Assembly (NCBI RefSeq): GCF_000374465.1
Contig: NZ_KB894529.1
Span: 558,001 to 622,000, forward strand
Origin: Ahrensia kielensis DSM 5890
GTDB taxonomy: Bacteria; Pseudomonadota; Alphaproteobacteria; Rhizobiales; Rhizobiaceae
Length of the DNA stretch: 64,000 bases
Direction: 5' to 3'
Shown here piece by piece: positions 37,994-46,575 of this stretch. The position numbers and the translations under genes are program-made. The number at the start of each line of letters is the position of its first letter. Within the stretch, counting starts at the first letter, position 1. Below the pieces are notes generated by a model. It saw nothing but the letters and a program-made list of their open reading frames with translations. It was not told the DNA's origin and did no database searches.

Positions 37994-38956
37994 TCACAGC
38001 CATTTTGCTAGTTTGAAAACCAGATAAAGCACAATGCCGCCAATGATGGATATAGCCGTTAAAACCCAAAATGCTGACGGCGAATCTAACCCCGGCATTC
38101 CGCCTACATTGACGCCGAATAGTCCGGTAAAAAAAGTCAAAGGGAGAAAAATTGCAGCAATAATAGAAAGTAAATAACTGTTGCGCCCAATCGCATTAGC
38201 ATGATCCGCATCAAGCTTATCTTGCACAGAAGCAAGCCGCTCTTTGGCTGCATCCAGCTCTTCAATAATTCGGCGCGTTCTATTGCTACTCTCACGCAAA
38301 CTTGCGATTTCTCCCTTGGAGAATATCCAATCTTTAATGGTTGCCAGATTGCTTAGCGCTTCTCGCTGCGGGTTTATAAAGCGGCGCATTCTCAAGACCC
38401 CTTGCCTTAAATCGGCAAGTTCTGCTGTATCCACCTTTGCCCCTTCAAGCATATGTTCTTCGAGGTCGTCGGTTCGATCTTCTAGCTCAATCGAAATCTT
38501 TTCAATTCTGTCTGTTAGGTTGTGGACCAGGTCGGCAATAAAAGCGCCAACTGTTGACGGCGCATTACCTGCAATCGCCGCTTCCTTTAACGCGTCAGCG
38601 GCATAAACTTTGCGGCCGCGCGTAGAGATGATTCCATCCTTGGTCACCCACATTCGCAGTGACACCATATCTTCTGGTGCTGATTTTGGGTTCAGATTTA
38701 CAGCTCTCAGATTGAGCAACAATCCATCATCAAGCCGGTCACAACGTGGGCGCGTTTCAGCTTGCAGCAAAGTTCTACCAGCAATTGTTGGAAGGTTGCT
38801 TTTTATCCAAGCCTCGACGCTCGGCTCACTTCGTTTCAAATGAAGCCAACGATAACCAACATTCGTACTGACAGTCGGCCAATCATCCGTAATTGGCCTT
38901 ACTGAATCTGGCAGAATATCGAATGCAGCAAGCGGCTTGAGTATGTGTTTTTTCAT
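37994..38956 (-). CDS. CorA-family metal transporter, ZntB-like
   Basis: This 320-residue protein has a long cytoplasmic N-terminal domain rich in helices (EELDAAKERLASVQDKL), then two C-terminal membrane helices. The pore loop GLFGVNVGGMPG between them carries the GxN motif, in the ZntB-like form rather than the MPEL form of CorA. ZntB proteins move zinc or related divalent ions. I take ATG 38956 as start, one codon after a GTG. It lies 47 bases downstream of a DUF2254 membrane gene on the same strand and probably shares its transcript. Confidence 0.87.
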   Translation of the reverse strand: MKKHILKPLAAFDILPDSVRPITDDWPTVSTNVGYRWLHLKRSEPSVEAWIKSNLPTIAGRTLLQAETRPRCDRLDDGLLLNLRAVNLNPKSAPEDMVSLRMWVTKDGIISTRGRKVYAADALKEAAIAGNAPSTVGAFIADLVHNLTDRIEKISIELEDRTDDLEEHMLEGAKVDTAELADLRQGVLRMRRFINPQREALSNLATIKDWIFSKGEIASLRESSNRTRRIIEELDAAKERLASVQDKLDADHANAIGRNSYLLSIIAAIFLPLTFFTGLFGVNVGGMPGLDSPSAFWVLTAISIIGGIVLYLVFKLAKWL

Positions 38957-39003
38957 CACAAGATTGTGCCGCAGTGTTGCAGTCTGAACAAGCCTGGAAT
39001 TGT

Positions 39004-40293
39004 CTAATGAGAAAGAGTGTACCGCTTAGCAATAAAGTCATGATCCTCTTGCAGCCATGAGGCTAATTCGCATTCTTGTCTCAAGAGTTTTAATTGGTTT
39101 TCAAGCAGTACTTTATGTTCGCTGGTTGCAGCATTGTGCAATCTAAGAATGGCATCCCCTAAATTTTGAGCCATCAAGAAATTATCCCGACAAGTACGGC
39201 GGATTGAGCTAAAGGCAGTGTTGAATATATCTTCTGCTTCATAGCCGTTAATCACCACGCGCAAGGTGCCATTTTCATCAACAAGTTCATTATTGCGAAG
39301 TTCCGATTTGACCATGCCATTAAAGGCGGCACTCATCTGGTCCACACAGGCAATCGCTGTAAATGTATCATTTACGCCCGGCGAGAGTGCGCGTAGTGCA
39401 ATTTCTATCAGCATGTTGATTGCATACTCAACATCATCATGTGCCGACCCTCTGGATTCGGCGATCGTCAACGTGTTCAAGAATATCTCGCTAAACGCAT
39501 CTTCATCCAACTCGGAAGTGGCGCCGTCAAAATTACAGCACGCTATCTTTTGTCCTTTCAGAACAAAATCCCCCGGCTTTTCAATGATCTTAAATTTCAA
39601 GTCGCGCTCAACGGCCATCGATAGCAGCGCATCTTCGTTCATATTTGTTAGATAACCGGATTTATGTGCAAATATTTCATAATTAAGCGCGGGTAGTTCC
39701 GCCTCTTCTGATGCGGTTTGGTCAGCCTCCAAATTAATCAGTTTGCTTAGCCGCTCTTCTAAACCGACGGATATTTCCGCTATTTCTTCGTCAATCGTAA
39801 CGCTGCGCGAAACTTCATGAACGAAGTAAATAAGCTGGAGAACAGAGATAGCACTTAAGGCAAATGCAACGGCAATTGAAAAACCGGGTACAAAATCAGG
39901 TCTTGTTTGATGCAAGACTGACAAAGAGAACATAAATGTGCCGCCGAGGAGACCAGCGGTTACTTGACTTACGCTATCACGGGTAAACCGCTGCAAAAGC
40001 CGCGGCGCGATGTTGCCAGCAGCCAATGTGAAAACAACAAGCATCAGTGAATAAACAAGGCTTAAGGTTGTGATTGCGCCAGCGGCAATCGTACCAAGAA
40101 CTGAAAGCGCTGTGTTATAATCAACGGCGAAAACATTTGTTTTTGTTAAATAGATGTCTGTACGTAACCAGCTGTCTATCAGCACAGATAAAGCAGCAAA
40201 CATCCACAAAACCAATACGATACCGCCGGGTACGGTGACCAATCCTCGGATTGATTGGAGACGTTGTTTTATTGCTGGCGGAATATAGCGCAT
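39004..40293 (-). CDS. DUF2254 predicted membrane protein
   Basis: This 429-residue protein of unknown function has four hydrophobic segments in the first 170 residues (for example GGIVLVLWMFAALSVLI and FSIAVAFALSAISVLQLIYF), followed by a large soluble domain. That domain includes ALSPGVNDTFTAIACVDQ, the block by which I recognise DUF2254, and a barrel-like piece (EKPGDFVLKGQKIA). ATG 40293 is preferred to a TTG nine bases upstream. The pairing with a ZntB-like channel may hint at ion homeostasis, but this is only positional. Confidence 0.82.
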   Translation of the reverse strand: MRYIPPAIKQRLQSIRGLVTVPGGIVLVLWMFAALSVLIDSWLRTDIYLTKTNVFAVDYNTALSVLGTIAAGAITTLSLVYSLMLVVFTLAAGNIAPRLLQRFTRDSVSQVTAGLLGGTFMFSLSVLHQTRPDFVPGFSIAVAFALSAISVLQLIYFVHEVSRSVTIDEEIAEISVGLEERLSKLINLEADQTASEEAELPALNYEIFAHKSGYLTNMNEDALLSMAVERDLKFKIIEKPGDFVLKGQKIACCNFDGATSELDEDAFSEIFLNTLTIAESRGSAHDDVEYAINMLIEIALRALSPGVNDTFTAIACVDQMSAAFNGMVKSELRNNELVDENGTLRVVINGYEAEDIFNTAFSSIRRTCRDNFLMAQNLGDAILRLHNAATSEHKVLLENQLKLLRQECELASWLQEDHDFIAKRYTLSH

Positions 40294-40302
40294 GGCTCTC
40301 AA

Positions 40303-40523
40303 CTAATGTGTATGTTTAACAAAATCGAATGTGACAAGTCGTCACCAATAATAAGAATAGGGCATTCATTACTAAAGGCGAGTGTGTCAATTCAATTTAG
40401 TCACATTAACATCGAATATTGCCAAGTATAACTAAATAGCTACAGCTGGATGCTGCAGATTAAAATAAATTTATCCGGCTAGAGGCATGTTGAATAGCCG
40501 GATAAATTATATGGTATTTATAC
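40303..40523. other. intergenic region between two minus-strand units
   Basis: These 221 bases separate the end of the sugar island from the DUF2254 gene. They are AT-rich and should hold the DUF2254 promoter. A loose inverted pair TCCGGCTA/TAGCCGGA (40473-40480 and 40494-40501) would form an eight-base stem with a 13-base loop downstream of the dehydrogenase gene stop and may be its terminator. I see no gene here. Confidence 0.5.
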
Positions 40524-41687
40524 TTAAGTCAGGCCAACCCATTTGCTATCACGGCTGGAAGATCTGACACAGGCATCCACAAAGCGAACACCCAAAAGCC
40601 CATCATCAACCGTTGGGTATATCACGCCCTCTGGGCAGACAGTACCATTGCGCTTGGCAATAATCGCCTCTGCTGCATCGCTATAGATGTTCGCAAACCC
40701 TTCTAGATAACCTTCTGGATGACCGGCTGGCACGCGGCTTACGCGTCCTGCAGCTTCGCCAGCGCCTGCACCATTGCGCGTAATCAAGCGTTTTGGCTCA
40801 CCAAATGGCGTGTACCAAAGATAGTTCGGGTCTTCTTGCGCCCATTCTAGACCGCCTTTTTCACCATAGATGCGAAGGCGCAAATTGTTCTCGTTACCCG
40901 GTGCTACTTGGCTGCACCAAAGCATCCCGCGCGCACCGCCTTTATAACGCAACATCACATGTGCGTTGTCATCGACCGGACGACCGTCAACAAAGGCCTG
41001 CAAGTCAGCAGACAGACTTTCAAGCTCAAGCCCTGAAACAAAGGCGGCAAGATTGAACGCATGCGTTCCTATATCGCCCGTGGAACCACCAGCACCGGAA
41101 CGGCTTGGATCTGTTCGCCACTCTGCCTGTTTAACGTCTTGATGCTCTGCCAGCCAATCCTGCGCATACTCAACTTGAACAACCCTTATTTTGCCAAGCA
41201 GGCCGTTTTGAACCATCTCACGCGCCTGACGCGTCATCGGGTAACCCGTATAGTTATGCGTTAAAATAAACAAAGCATCTGAAGCTTCTGACGCCTTTAC
41301 CATTCTCACGGCATCAGCGACATTGGATGTCAGCGGTTTATCGCAAATGACATGAATGCCGCGTTTTAAAAACTCGCGTGCTGCCGCATAGTGCACATGG
41401 TTCGGCGTAACGATAGCCACCGCTTCAATGCCATCTTTTAAACGCGCCTCACGAATGGCCATCTGTTTAAAGTCATCATAAATGCGGTCAGGCGCAAGAC
41501 CTAATGCTGCCCCAGATGCTTGAGCTTTTTGAGGTGTTGATGACAAAGCGCCAGCAACAAGCCGGTACTTATCATCAATGCGTGAAGCGATACGGTGAAC
41601 ACCGCCAATGAATGCATCATTGCCGCCGCCAACCATTCCCAAACGAATTGGGCCTTCATGCTTTTCGTCTCGACCTTGGATAGCCAT
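40524..41687 (-). CDS. Gfo/Idh/MocA-family NAD(P)-dependent oxidoreductase
   Basis: This 387-residue dehydrogenase has an N-terminal Rossmann domain (LGMVGGGNDAFIGGVHRIA near residue 16), the catalytic-lysine motif CDKPLTSNVADAV (around 115) and the C-terminal substrate domain with GSTGDIGTHAFNLAAF. Relatives oxidise inositols, glucose derivatives or other polyols. It lies two bases after the epimerase gene, at the end of an operon with an Rbs-type importer, so it probably oxidises the imported sugar or cyclitol. No specific substrate can be named. Confidence 0.9.
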   Translation of the reverse strand: MAIQGRDEKHEGPIRLGMVGGGNDAFIGGVHRIASRIDDKYRLVAGALSSTPQKAQASGAALGLAPDRIYDDFKQMAIREARLKDGIEAVAIVTPNHVHYAAAREFLKRGIHVICDKPLTSNVADAVRMVKASEASDALFILTHNYTGYPMTRQAREMVQNGLLGKIRVVQVEYAQDWLAEHQDVKQAEWRTDPSRSGAGGSTGDIGTHAFNLAAFVSGLELESLSADLQAFVDGRPVDDNAHVMLRYKGGARGMLWCSQVAPGNENNLRLRIYGEKGGLEWAQEDPNYLWYTPFGEPKRLITRNGAGAGEAAGRVSRVPAGHPEGYLEGFANIYSDAAEAIIAKRNGTVCPEGVIYPTVDDGLLGVRFVDACVRSSSRDSKWVGLT

Positions 41688-41689
41688 AA

Positions 41690-42748
41690 TTAGTTCTCCA
41701 GTCCTAGCATTGCGCGGTTTGCGGCTTCGTCCGTCCCACCATCGGCAAAATCGTCAAATGCACGTTCTGTAACGCGAATGATATGATCGCTCACGAATTG
41801 CGCGCCTTCACGTGCCCCGTCTTCAGGATGTTTCAAACAGCATTCCCATTCGACCACGGCCCAGCCGTCAAAATCATTGGCTGCCATTTTTGAGAAAATT
41901 GCGCCGAAATCAACCTGGCCATCGCCAAGGCTTCTAAAGCGACCAGCGCGATCTACCCAATTTTGAAATCCGCCATACACACCTTGGCGGCCTGTAGGAT
42001 TAAATTCGGCATCCTTTACATGGAACATTTTGATGCGATCTTTGTAGATGTCGATGTGATCGATATAATCCAAACACTGCAAAACAAAATGCGACGGATC
42101 ATAGAGCATGTTGCAACGCGCATGATTACCCACACGTTCTAAAAACATCTCGAATGTCACACCGTCATGCAAATCTTCGCCCGGATGAATTTCATAGCAA
42201 ACATCAACACCGCAAGAATCGGCATGATCAAGGATGGGGCGCCAACGCTTAGCCAGTTCGTCAAATGCTGTTTCCACCAATCCAGCAGGGCGCTGCGGCC
42301 AAGGGTAGATATAAGGCCAAGCCAGTGCACCAGAGAAGGTCGCATGCTGCGCAATATCCATGTTCTTAGATGCGGACAAGGCTTTCATGACCTGATCAAC
42401 GGCCCATTCTTGACGTGCTTTTGGGTTGCCTTGCACTTGCGGTGCGGCAAAACCATCAAATGCGGCGTCATAGGCAGGATGAACGGCGACAAGTTGGCCT
42501 TGCAGATGCGTTGACAGTTCTGTCACTTCAATGCCGTTTTCTTTCGCCTTACCCTTAAACTCATCGCAATAATCGCGTGATTGTGACGCTGTATCCAAAT
42601 CGAACAAACGCGCGTCCCAGCTTGGAACCTGCACACCCTTATAGCCGCAATCAGCGGCCCATTTGGTTATAGCATCCCAAGAATTAAAAGGGGCTTCATC
42701 GCCAGCGAATTGAGCAAGGAAAAGCGCAGGGCCTTTGATCGTTTTCAT
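41690..42748 (-). CDS. sugar phosphate isomerase/epimerase family protein (xylose isomerase-like TIM barrel)
   Basis: This 352-residue protein has the AP-endonuclease/xylose-isomerase barrel layout, with metal-binding residues in CYEIHPGEDL, LYDPSHFV, MFHVKDAEF and VVEWECCL. The N-terminal WAADCGYKGVQVPSWDARLFD marks the IolE/MocC-like group. Start ATG 42748 has GGAGG six bases upstream, so a TTG four codons earlier was rejected. Coupled to a Gfo/Idh/MocA dehydrogenase, it is likely to isomerise or dehydrate an oxidised sugar or inosose. Confidence 0.89.
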   Translation of the reverse strand: MKTIKGPALFLAQFAGDEAPFNSWDAITKWAADCGYKGVQVPSWDARLFDLDTASQSRDYCDEFKGKAKENGIEVTELSTHLQGQLVAVHPAYDAAFDGFAAPQVQGNPKARQEWAVDQVMKALSASKNMDIAQHATFSGALAWPYIYPWPQRPAGLVETAFDELAKRWRPILDHADSCGVDVCYEIHPGEDLHDGVTFEMFLERVGNHARCNMLYDPSHFVLQCLDYIDHIDIYKDRIKMFHVKDAEFNPTGRQGVYGGFQNWVDRAGRFRSLGDGQVDFGAIFSKMAANDFDGWAVVEWECCLKHPEDGAREGAQFVSDHIIRVTERAFDDFADGGTDEAANRAMLGLEN

Positions 42749-42768
42749 AAAATCCTCCAAGAGTGAAA

Positions 42769-42799
42769 TGCGGGGGCGCAGTTCATCAGCGCCCCCGCA
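42769..42799 (-). terminator. strong GC-rich hairpin between binding-protein and epimerase genes
   Basis: TGCGGGGGCGC (42769-42779) and GCGCCCCCGCA (42789-42799) form a perfect eleven-base stem with a nine-base loop, ten bases past the binding-protein stop. On the minus strand it is followed by TTTC only. It should act as a partial terminator or a barrier to 3' decay, giving more binding protein than enzymes. Confidence 0.7.
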
Positions 42800-42808
42800 G
42801 CATTAATT

Positions 42809-43762
42809 TTAGAACGGTGAGTCGGGGAAGTAAAACTGCTCAGCGTTATCTTTGTTGATGAGTGTGGCACCAAGAATATAACGGCCAGCAACCGGTCCAT
42901 TAGACTTGAAAGATGCAACAGTTAAATCCATTGCTGTTGCCAACATCGCTGGTGGATAAAGCACGTCGATTGGCTGCAATTCGCTGCCATCCATAATGCC
43001 TTTGATTGTTTCTTTCATACCAGCACCGCCGACAACGAACATACCATCGCCATCACGTCCAGCTTGTTTAAGTGCAGCAACAACACCAATTGCGATATCA
43101 TCATCCTGAGCCCAAACAGCATCAATATCTGGGAAGCGGCTTAGAAAATCCTGCATGACTTCGAAACCATCATCACGGTTCCAGTTTGCATATTTCTGGT
43201 CAAGCACATTAATGCCAGAGCCCTCAATTTCAGCCATGAACGCATCATAACGCTCATTGTCGATTGTTGTCGGAATACCGCGAAGGATCACGATATTATC
43301 TCCTGATTCCAAACGACCTTTCATGTACTGCGCAGATACGCGGCCAAGTTCAGGGTTGTTGCCGGCAACGTAGATATCTTCGATGCCTTCTTTGCTCAGA
43401 CCACGGTCAACAACGGTGATAAATGCGCCTGATTTTTTAACATTGATAACCGGATCCGTTAGCGGGTCGGATTCAAATGGCAAAACAACGAGCGCGTCGA
43501 TCTTGTTGACTGAAACCATATCTTCTAATGCGCTCGCCTGCGCTGCTGGATCTGGCGAATTCACAAGCACAAGATCGATATCAGGATAAAGCGCTTCAAG
43601 ACGCTTTTCAGCCTGTTCTGCATGCCAGTTCATGCCGGATGCCCATGCATGTGTTGGCGTTGGATAAGATACACCTATCGTGATTTTATCTTGAGCAATT
43701 GCTGATCCTGAAAGCACCACAGCGGTACCCAAGGCCAGAGCCATTATTGATTTCTTGAACAT
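42809..43762 (-). CDS. sugar ABC transporter substrate-binding protein (RbsB type)
   Basis: This is the periplasmic receptor of the Rbs-type importer. It has 317 residues, a signal peptide of about 23 (cleavage after AIA) and a type I sugar-binding fold. ITIGVSYPTPTHAW opens the first lobe, VVDRGLSKEGIEDIYVAGNN is in the middle, and DAVWAQDDDIAIGVVAAL matches the usual sugar-contact strand. The ligand is probably a monosaccharide or cyclitol. It comes after the ATPase and permease genes, with a small hairpin (43814-43829) in its leader. Confidence 0.9.
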   Translation of the reverse strand: MFKKSIMALALGTAVVLSGSAIAQDKITIGVSYPTPTHAWASGMNWHAEQAEKRLEALYPDIDLVLVNSPDPAAQASALEDMVSVNKIDALVVLPFESDPLTDPVINVKKSGAFITVVDRGLSKEGIEDIYVAGNNPELGRVSAQYMKGRLESGDNIVILRGIPTTIDNERYDAFMAEIEGSGINVLDQKYANWNRDDGFEVMQDFLSRFPDIDAVWAQDDDIAIGVVAALKQAGRDGDGMFVVGGAGMKETIKGIMDGSELQPIDVLYPPAMLATAMDLTVASFKSNGPVAGRYILGATLINKDNAEQFYFPDSPF

Positions 43763-43813
43763 AGTTTCCTCCTCATAAGTTCAAAATTAATACGAAACAC
43801 ACTTTATTGATGA

Positions 43814-43829
43814 ACGGGGACTGCCCCGC
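43814..43829 (-). other. small hairpin in the leader of the sugar-binding protein gene
   Basis: ACGGGG (43814-43819) pairs with CCCCGC (43824-43829), with one G-U pair and a four-base loop. It lies between the permease stop (43850) and the binding-protein start (43762). There is no T-run. It may protect the 5' end of a processed binding-protein message. Confidence 0.4.
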
Positions 43830-43849
43830 TCAAAGCAATTTTTAAAATC

Positions 43850-44860
43850 TCAAACCTTCTTTTTGCTCCAGTCTGCGCGCTGAAGCCAAACTGCCGTAAT
43901 GATGATCAAGCCCTGCATCGTACCGTTTAGGTAGTTGGAGATCACATCTGTAAAATTGAGAATATTGCCGATGGTCGTTAAAATCAGCGCACCTAAAATG
44001 GTGCCGCCAACACGGCCATAACCGCCTTTAAGGACTGTACCGCCGATAATCACAGCCGCGATTGCTTCCAACTCCCACAAAACACCCGTTGAGGCAGAAG
44101 CTGAACCAAGGCGCGGCACATAAATTATTGTCGCAAGCGCAACGCAAAATCCCTGAATGACATAGGTTGTTGTTTTGATACGATCGACATTAACCGCTGA
44201 ATATTTCGCAACGCTCTCATTTGAACCGATCGCCGTGCAATAGCGTCCAAAGGCTGTGCGGTTTAGAATGACCCAGCCAGCAACAGCTACACCTATGAAA
44301 ACCCAGACAGGGATCGGCAGTCCTGCGAAACTATCATAATAGACAGGACGGTATGTGCCGCGCAGGTCAAAGCTTAGTGACAAGGTTCCACCATCTGCAA
44401 AGTAAGTAACAAGCGAGCGGTAAATACCCATTGTTCCCAGCGTCACGATAAATGCTTCGATTTTTCCTTTTGTCGTCAGAACGCCGTTAATCCAGCCAGC
44501 GCCAACGCCCAAAATAAGGCTACAACCGCAACCGATTAAAATCGTCGTTACGCCAGCGCCAAATGTGCCGATTAGATTATTCATGATGATGATCATGACG
44601 CCGGAAATAACAGCTGCCATGGACCCAACAGAAAGGTCAATTCCGCCAGCAGTGATAACAAATGTTGCGCCCACCGCAATAATGCCAATGAAGGCGGAAC
44701 GCGTAAGCAAGTTTGTAATATTGCCTTCGCTTAAAAAGGCTGAATTGAGCGAGTAGCCAACGATGCACAGTATCAACAGTGCCAGCGCTGGACCCATCGC
44801 TTTTAAGTCAAGCCGGAATGCCCTTTTGCTTTGCTTATTTATGACTTCAGTATCGGACAT
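43850..44860 (-). CDS. sugar ABC transporter permease (RbsC type)
   Basis: This 336-residue inner-membrane protein has about nine hydrophobic helices. The conserved blocks are GGIDLSVGSMAAVISGV near residue 75, NRTAFGRYCTAIGSNESVAKYSAVNVDRIK and the C-terminal GRVGGTILGALIL. It starts at ATG 44860, which shares its A with the TGA of the ATPase gene, and AAGGAGG lies eight bases upstream. It forms the pore of the importer with the RbsA-like ATPase. Confidence 0.92.
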   Translation of the reverse strand: MSDTEVINKQSKRAFRLDLKAMGPALALLILCIVGYSLNSAFLSEGNITNLLTRSAFIGIIAVGATFVITAGGIDLSVGSMAAVISGVMIIIMNNLIGTFGAGVTTILIGCGCSLILGVGAGWINGVLTTKGKIEAFIVTLGTMGIYRSLVTYFADGGTLSLSFDLRGTYRPVYYDSFAGLPIPVWVFIGVAVAGWVILNRTAFGRYCTAIGSNESVAKYSAVNVDRIKTTTYVIQGFCVALATIIYVPRLGSASASTGVLWELEAIAAVIIGGTVLKGGYGRVGGTILGALILTTIGNILNFTDVISNYLNGTMQGLIIITAVWLQRADWSKKKV

Positions 44861-46377
44861 CAACTTGCCTCCTTAAGGCCGGCTGCATAGCGCATAATTT
44901 CATTCTCATTAATTTCATTGCCAGACAGAACGCCCATTATTCGCCCTTCCCGCATGACGAATACGCGATGGCAAATGCCGATGATTTCAGGCATCTCCGA
45001 CGAGATCACGACAACCGAAACGCCTTCTGCAGCGAGCGCTGCAATGAAGTGATAAATCTGTTGTTTCGTGCCTACATCGATACCACGCGTCGGCTCATCC
45101 ACGATGATAACGCGCGGGTCAGTTTCCATCATTTTGGCAAGCAAAAGCTTTTGCTGATTACCGCCGGACAAGTCGCCCACACTTATATCTGCGTCACGTG
45201 TTCGAATATCAAAACGGCGAATGCCGCGCGCAAGTGCTTTTTCTTCTGCCTTCTGATCGATCATCATATTTTTGATGAACTTAGGAAGCGAAAACAGGCT
45301 CATATTGGGCGCCATTTTCTGCGCGAGTAAAAGCCCCTTACCTTTTCGGTCTTTAGTCAAATAGGAAAGGCCAGCATTACGTGCCTGTGACACGGATTTA
45401 TAATTGACGACTTCGTTGTTGAACCGAACAACACCTGAATCAACAGGAAGAAGGCCGCAAATCGCCTCAAACAATTCAGTACGACCAGAACCAACAAGGC
45501 CGGAGAACCCAAGTATCTCGCCCTTGCGTAAATCGAAGCTGACATTTTTTACTTTACCAGCACTAAGATTTTCTGCAGCCAAAATGACAGGTGCATCAAC
45601 ATCCACCTCATCCATTGGCGGATACAAATCGGACAATTCACGCCCAACCATCATTTGAGCCATGTCGTCTAGAGACAACGTCGATGTGGGCTTGGTTCCT
45701 ATCCATTGGCCGTCGCGCATAATCGTGACGCGGTCAGAAATCTCTTTCACTTCGGCAAGCTTATGCGAGACAAAGACAATACCAACGCCGCGCTTTTTCA
45801 GCTGCTTAACCTGCTGGAAAAACAGTTCTGTTTCAGACGGCGTTAGAACAGCTGTTGGCTCATCCATAATAAGAATGCGCGCATTACGGTTCATCGCCTT
45901 CGTGATTTCGACCATTTGCTTTTGCGCAATAGACAAATCAGAAATCCGCGCAGTCGGTGCGATATCCAATCCAACCTGCTCTAAAAGTACTTCAACCTGA
46001 CGGCGCATGGTCAAGCGATCTAAAAATCCACGTGATGTTAGCTCACGCCCGAGGAAAATATTTTCCTCTACAGTCATCTGTTCTGCAAGGTTGAGTTCTT
46101 GGTGAATGAGAACAATGCCTAAATCTTCTGCTTCGCCATTAGGCGGAAGATCGGTCTGCGCACCATCCAATAAAATACTGCCAGAGGTTGGCGGCTCAAA
46201 GCCAGCCAAAATTTTCATAAGCGTTGATTTTCCAGCGCCATTCTCACCGATCAGGGCGTGAACTTCACCTTCGCATATATCAAAACTAACGCTAAAAAGT
46301 ACGGGAACTGCGCCGAAGGATTTGCTAATCCTATTGGCAGCCAAAACACACTTAGGCGCATTTGCGCTGTATTCCAT
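44860..46377 (-). CDS. sugar ABC transporter ATP-binding protein, two-domain RbsA type
   Basis: This 505-residue ATPase has two ABC domains in one chain. The first has Walker A GENGAGKST, the signature-region LSIAQKQMVEI and Walker B LIMDEPT. The second has the degenerate P-loop GLVGSGRTE and the intact signature LSGGNQQK with IVDEPTRGID. ATG 46377 is chosen because GGAGG lies upstream of it. It is the first gene of the importer operon and is divergent from the LacI regulator across the twin operators. Confidence 0.94.
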   Translation of the reverse strand: MEYSANAPKCVLAANRISKSFGAVPVLFSVSFDICEGEVHALIGENGAGKSTLMKILAGFEPPTSGSILLDGAQTDLPPNGEAEDLGIVLIHQELNLAEQMTVEENIFLGRELTSRGFLDRLTMRRQVEVLLEQVGLDIAPTARISDLSIAQKQMVEITKAMNRNARILIMDEPTAVLTPSETELFFQQVKQLKKRGVGIVFVSHKLAEVKEISDRVTIMRDGQWIGTKPTSTLSLDDMAQMMVGRELSDLYPPMDEVDVDAPVILAAENLSAGKVKNVSFDLRKGEILGFSGLVGSGRTELFEAICGLLPVDSGVVRFNNEVVNYKSVSQARNAGLSYLTKDRKGKGLLLAQKMAPNMSLFSLPKFIKNMMIDQKAEEKALARGIRRFDIRTRDADISVGDLSGGNQQKLLLAKMMETDPRVIIVDEPTRGIDVGTKQQIYHFIAALAAEGVSVVVISSEMPEIIGICHRVFVMREGRIMGVLSGNEINENEIMRYAAGLKEAS

Positions 46378-46419
46378 AGCCCCTCCTCCCAAAGGCGCCA
46401 GCATTTGCCAGCCGCATTT

Positions 46420-46456
46420 ATGTAAACCTTTTCATTAGCGATGTAAACCTTTACAT
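46420..46456. promoter_or_regulatory. two tandem LacI-type operators between the sugar operon and its regulator
   Basis: ATGTAAACCTTTACAT (46441-46456) has perfect seven-base arms around a CC centre. A second copy, ATGTAAACCTTTTCAT (46420-46435), differs at one base. The copies start 21 bases apart, two turns of the helix, so dimers would sit on the same face. They lie between the divergent RbsA-like and LacI genes. Size and symmetry fit a LacI-family operator. Confidence 0.8.
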
Positions 46457-46575
46457 AATCACCTCAGTCTCTATTGGCAGTGGAAAAGAATGCTTTTTTC
46501 GACACTGGACGCATACAATAGATTAAACTGATTTGATTGGGTGTAATTCAAACCCATTAAAGCGAAGGAACGGCA

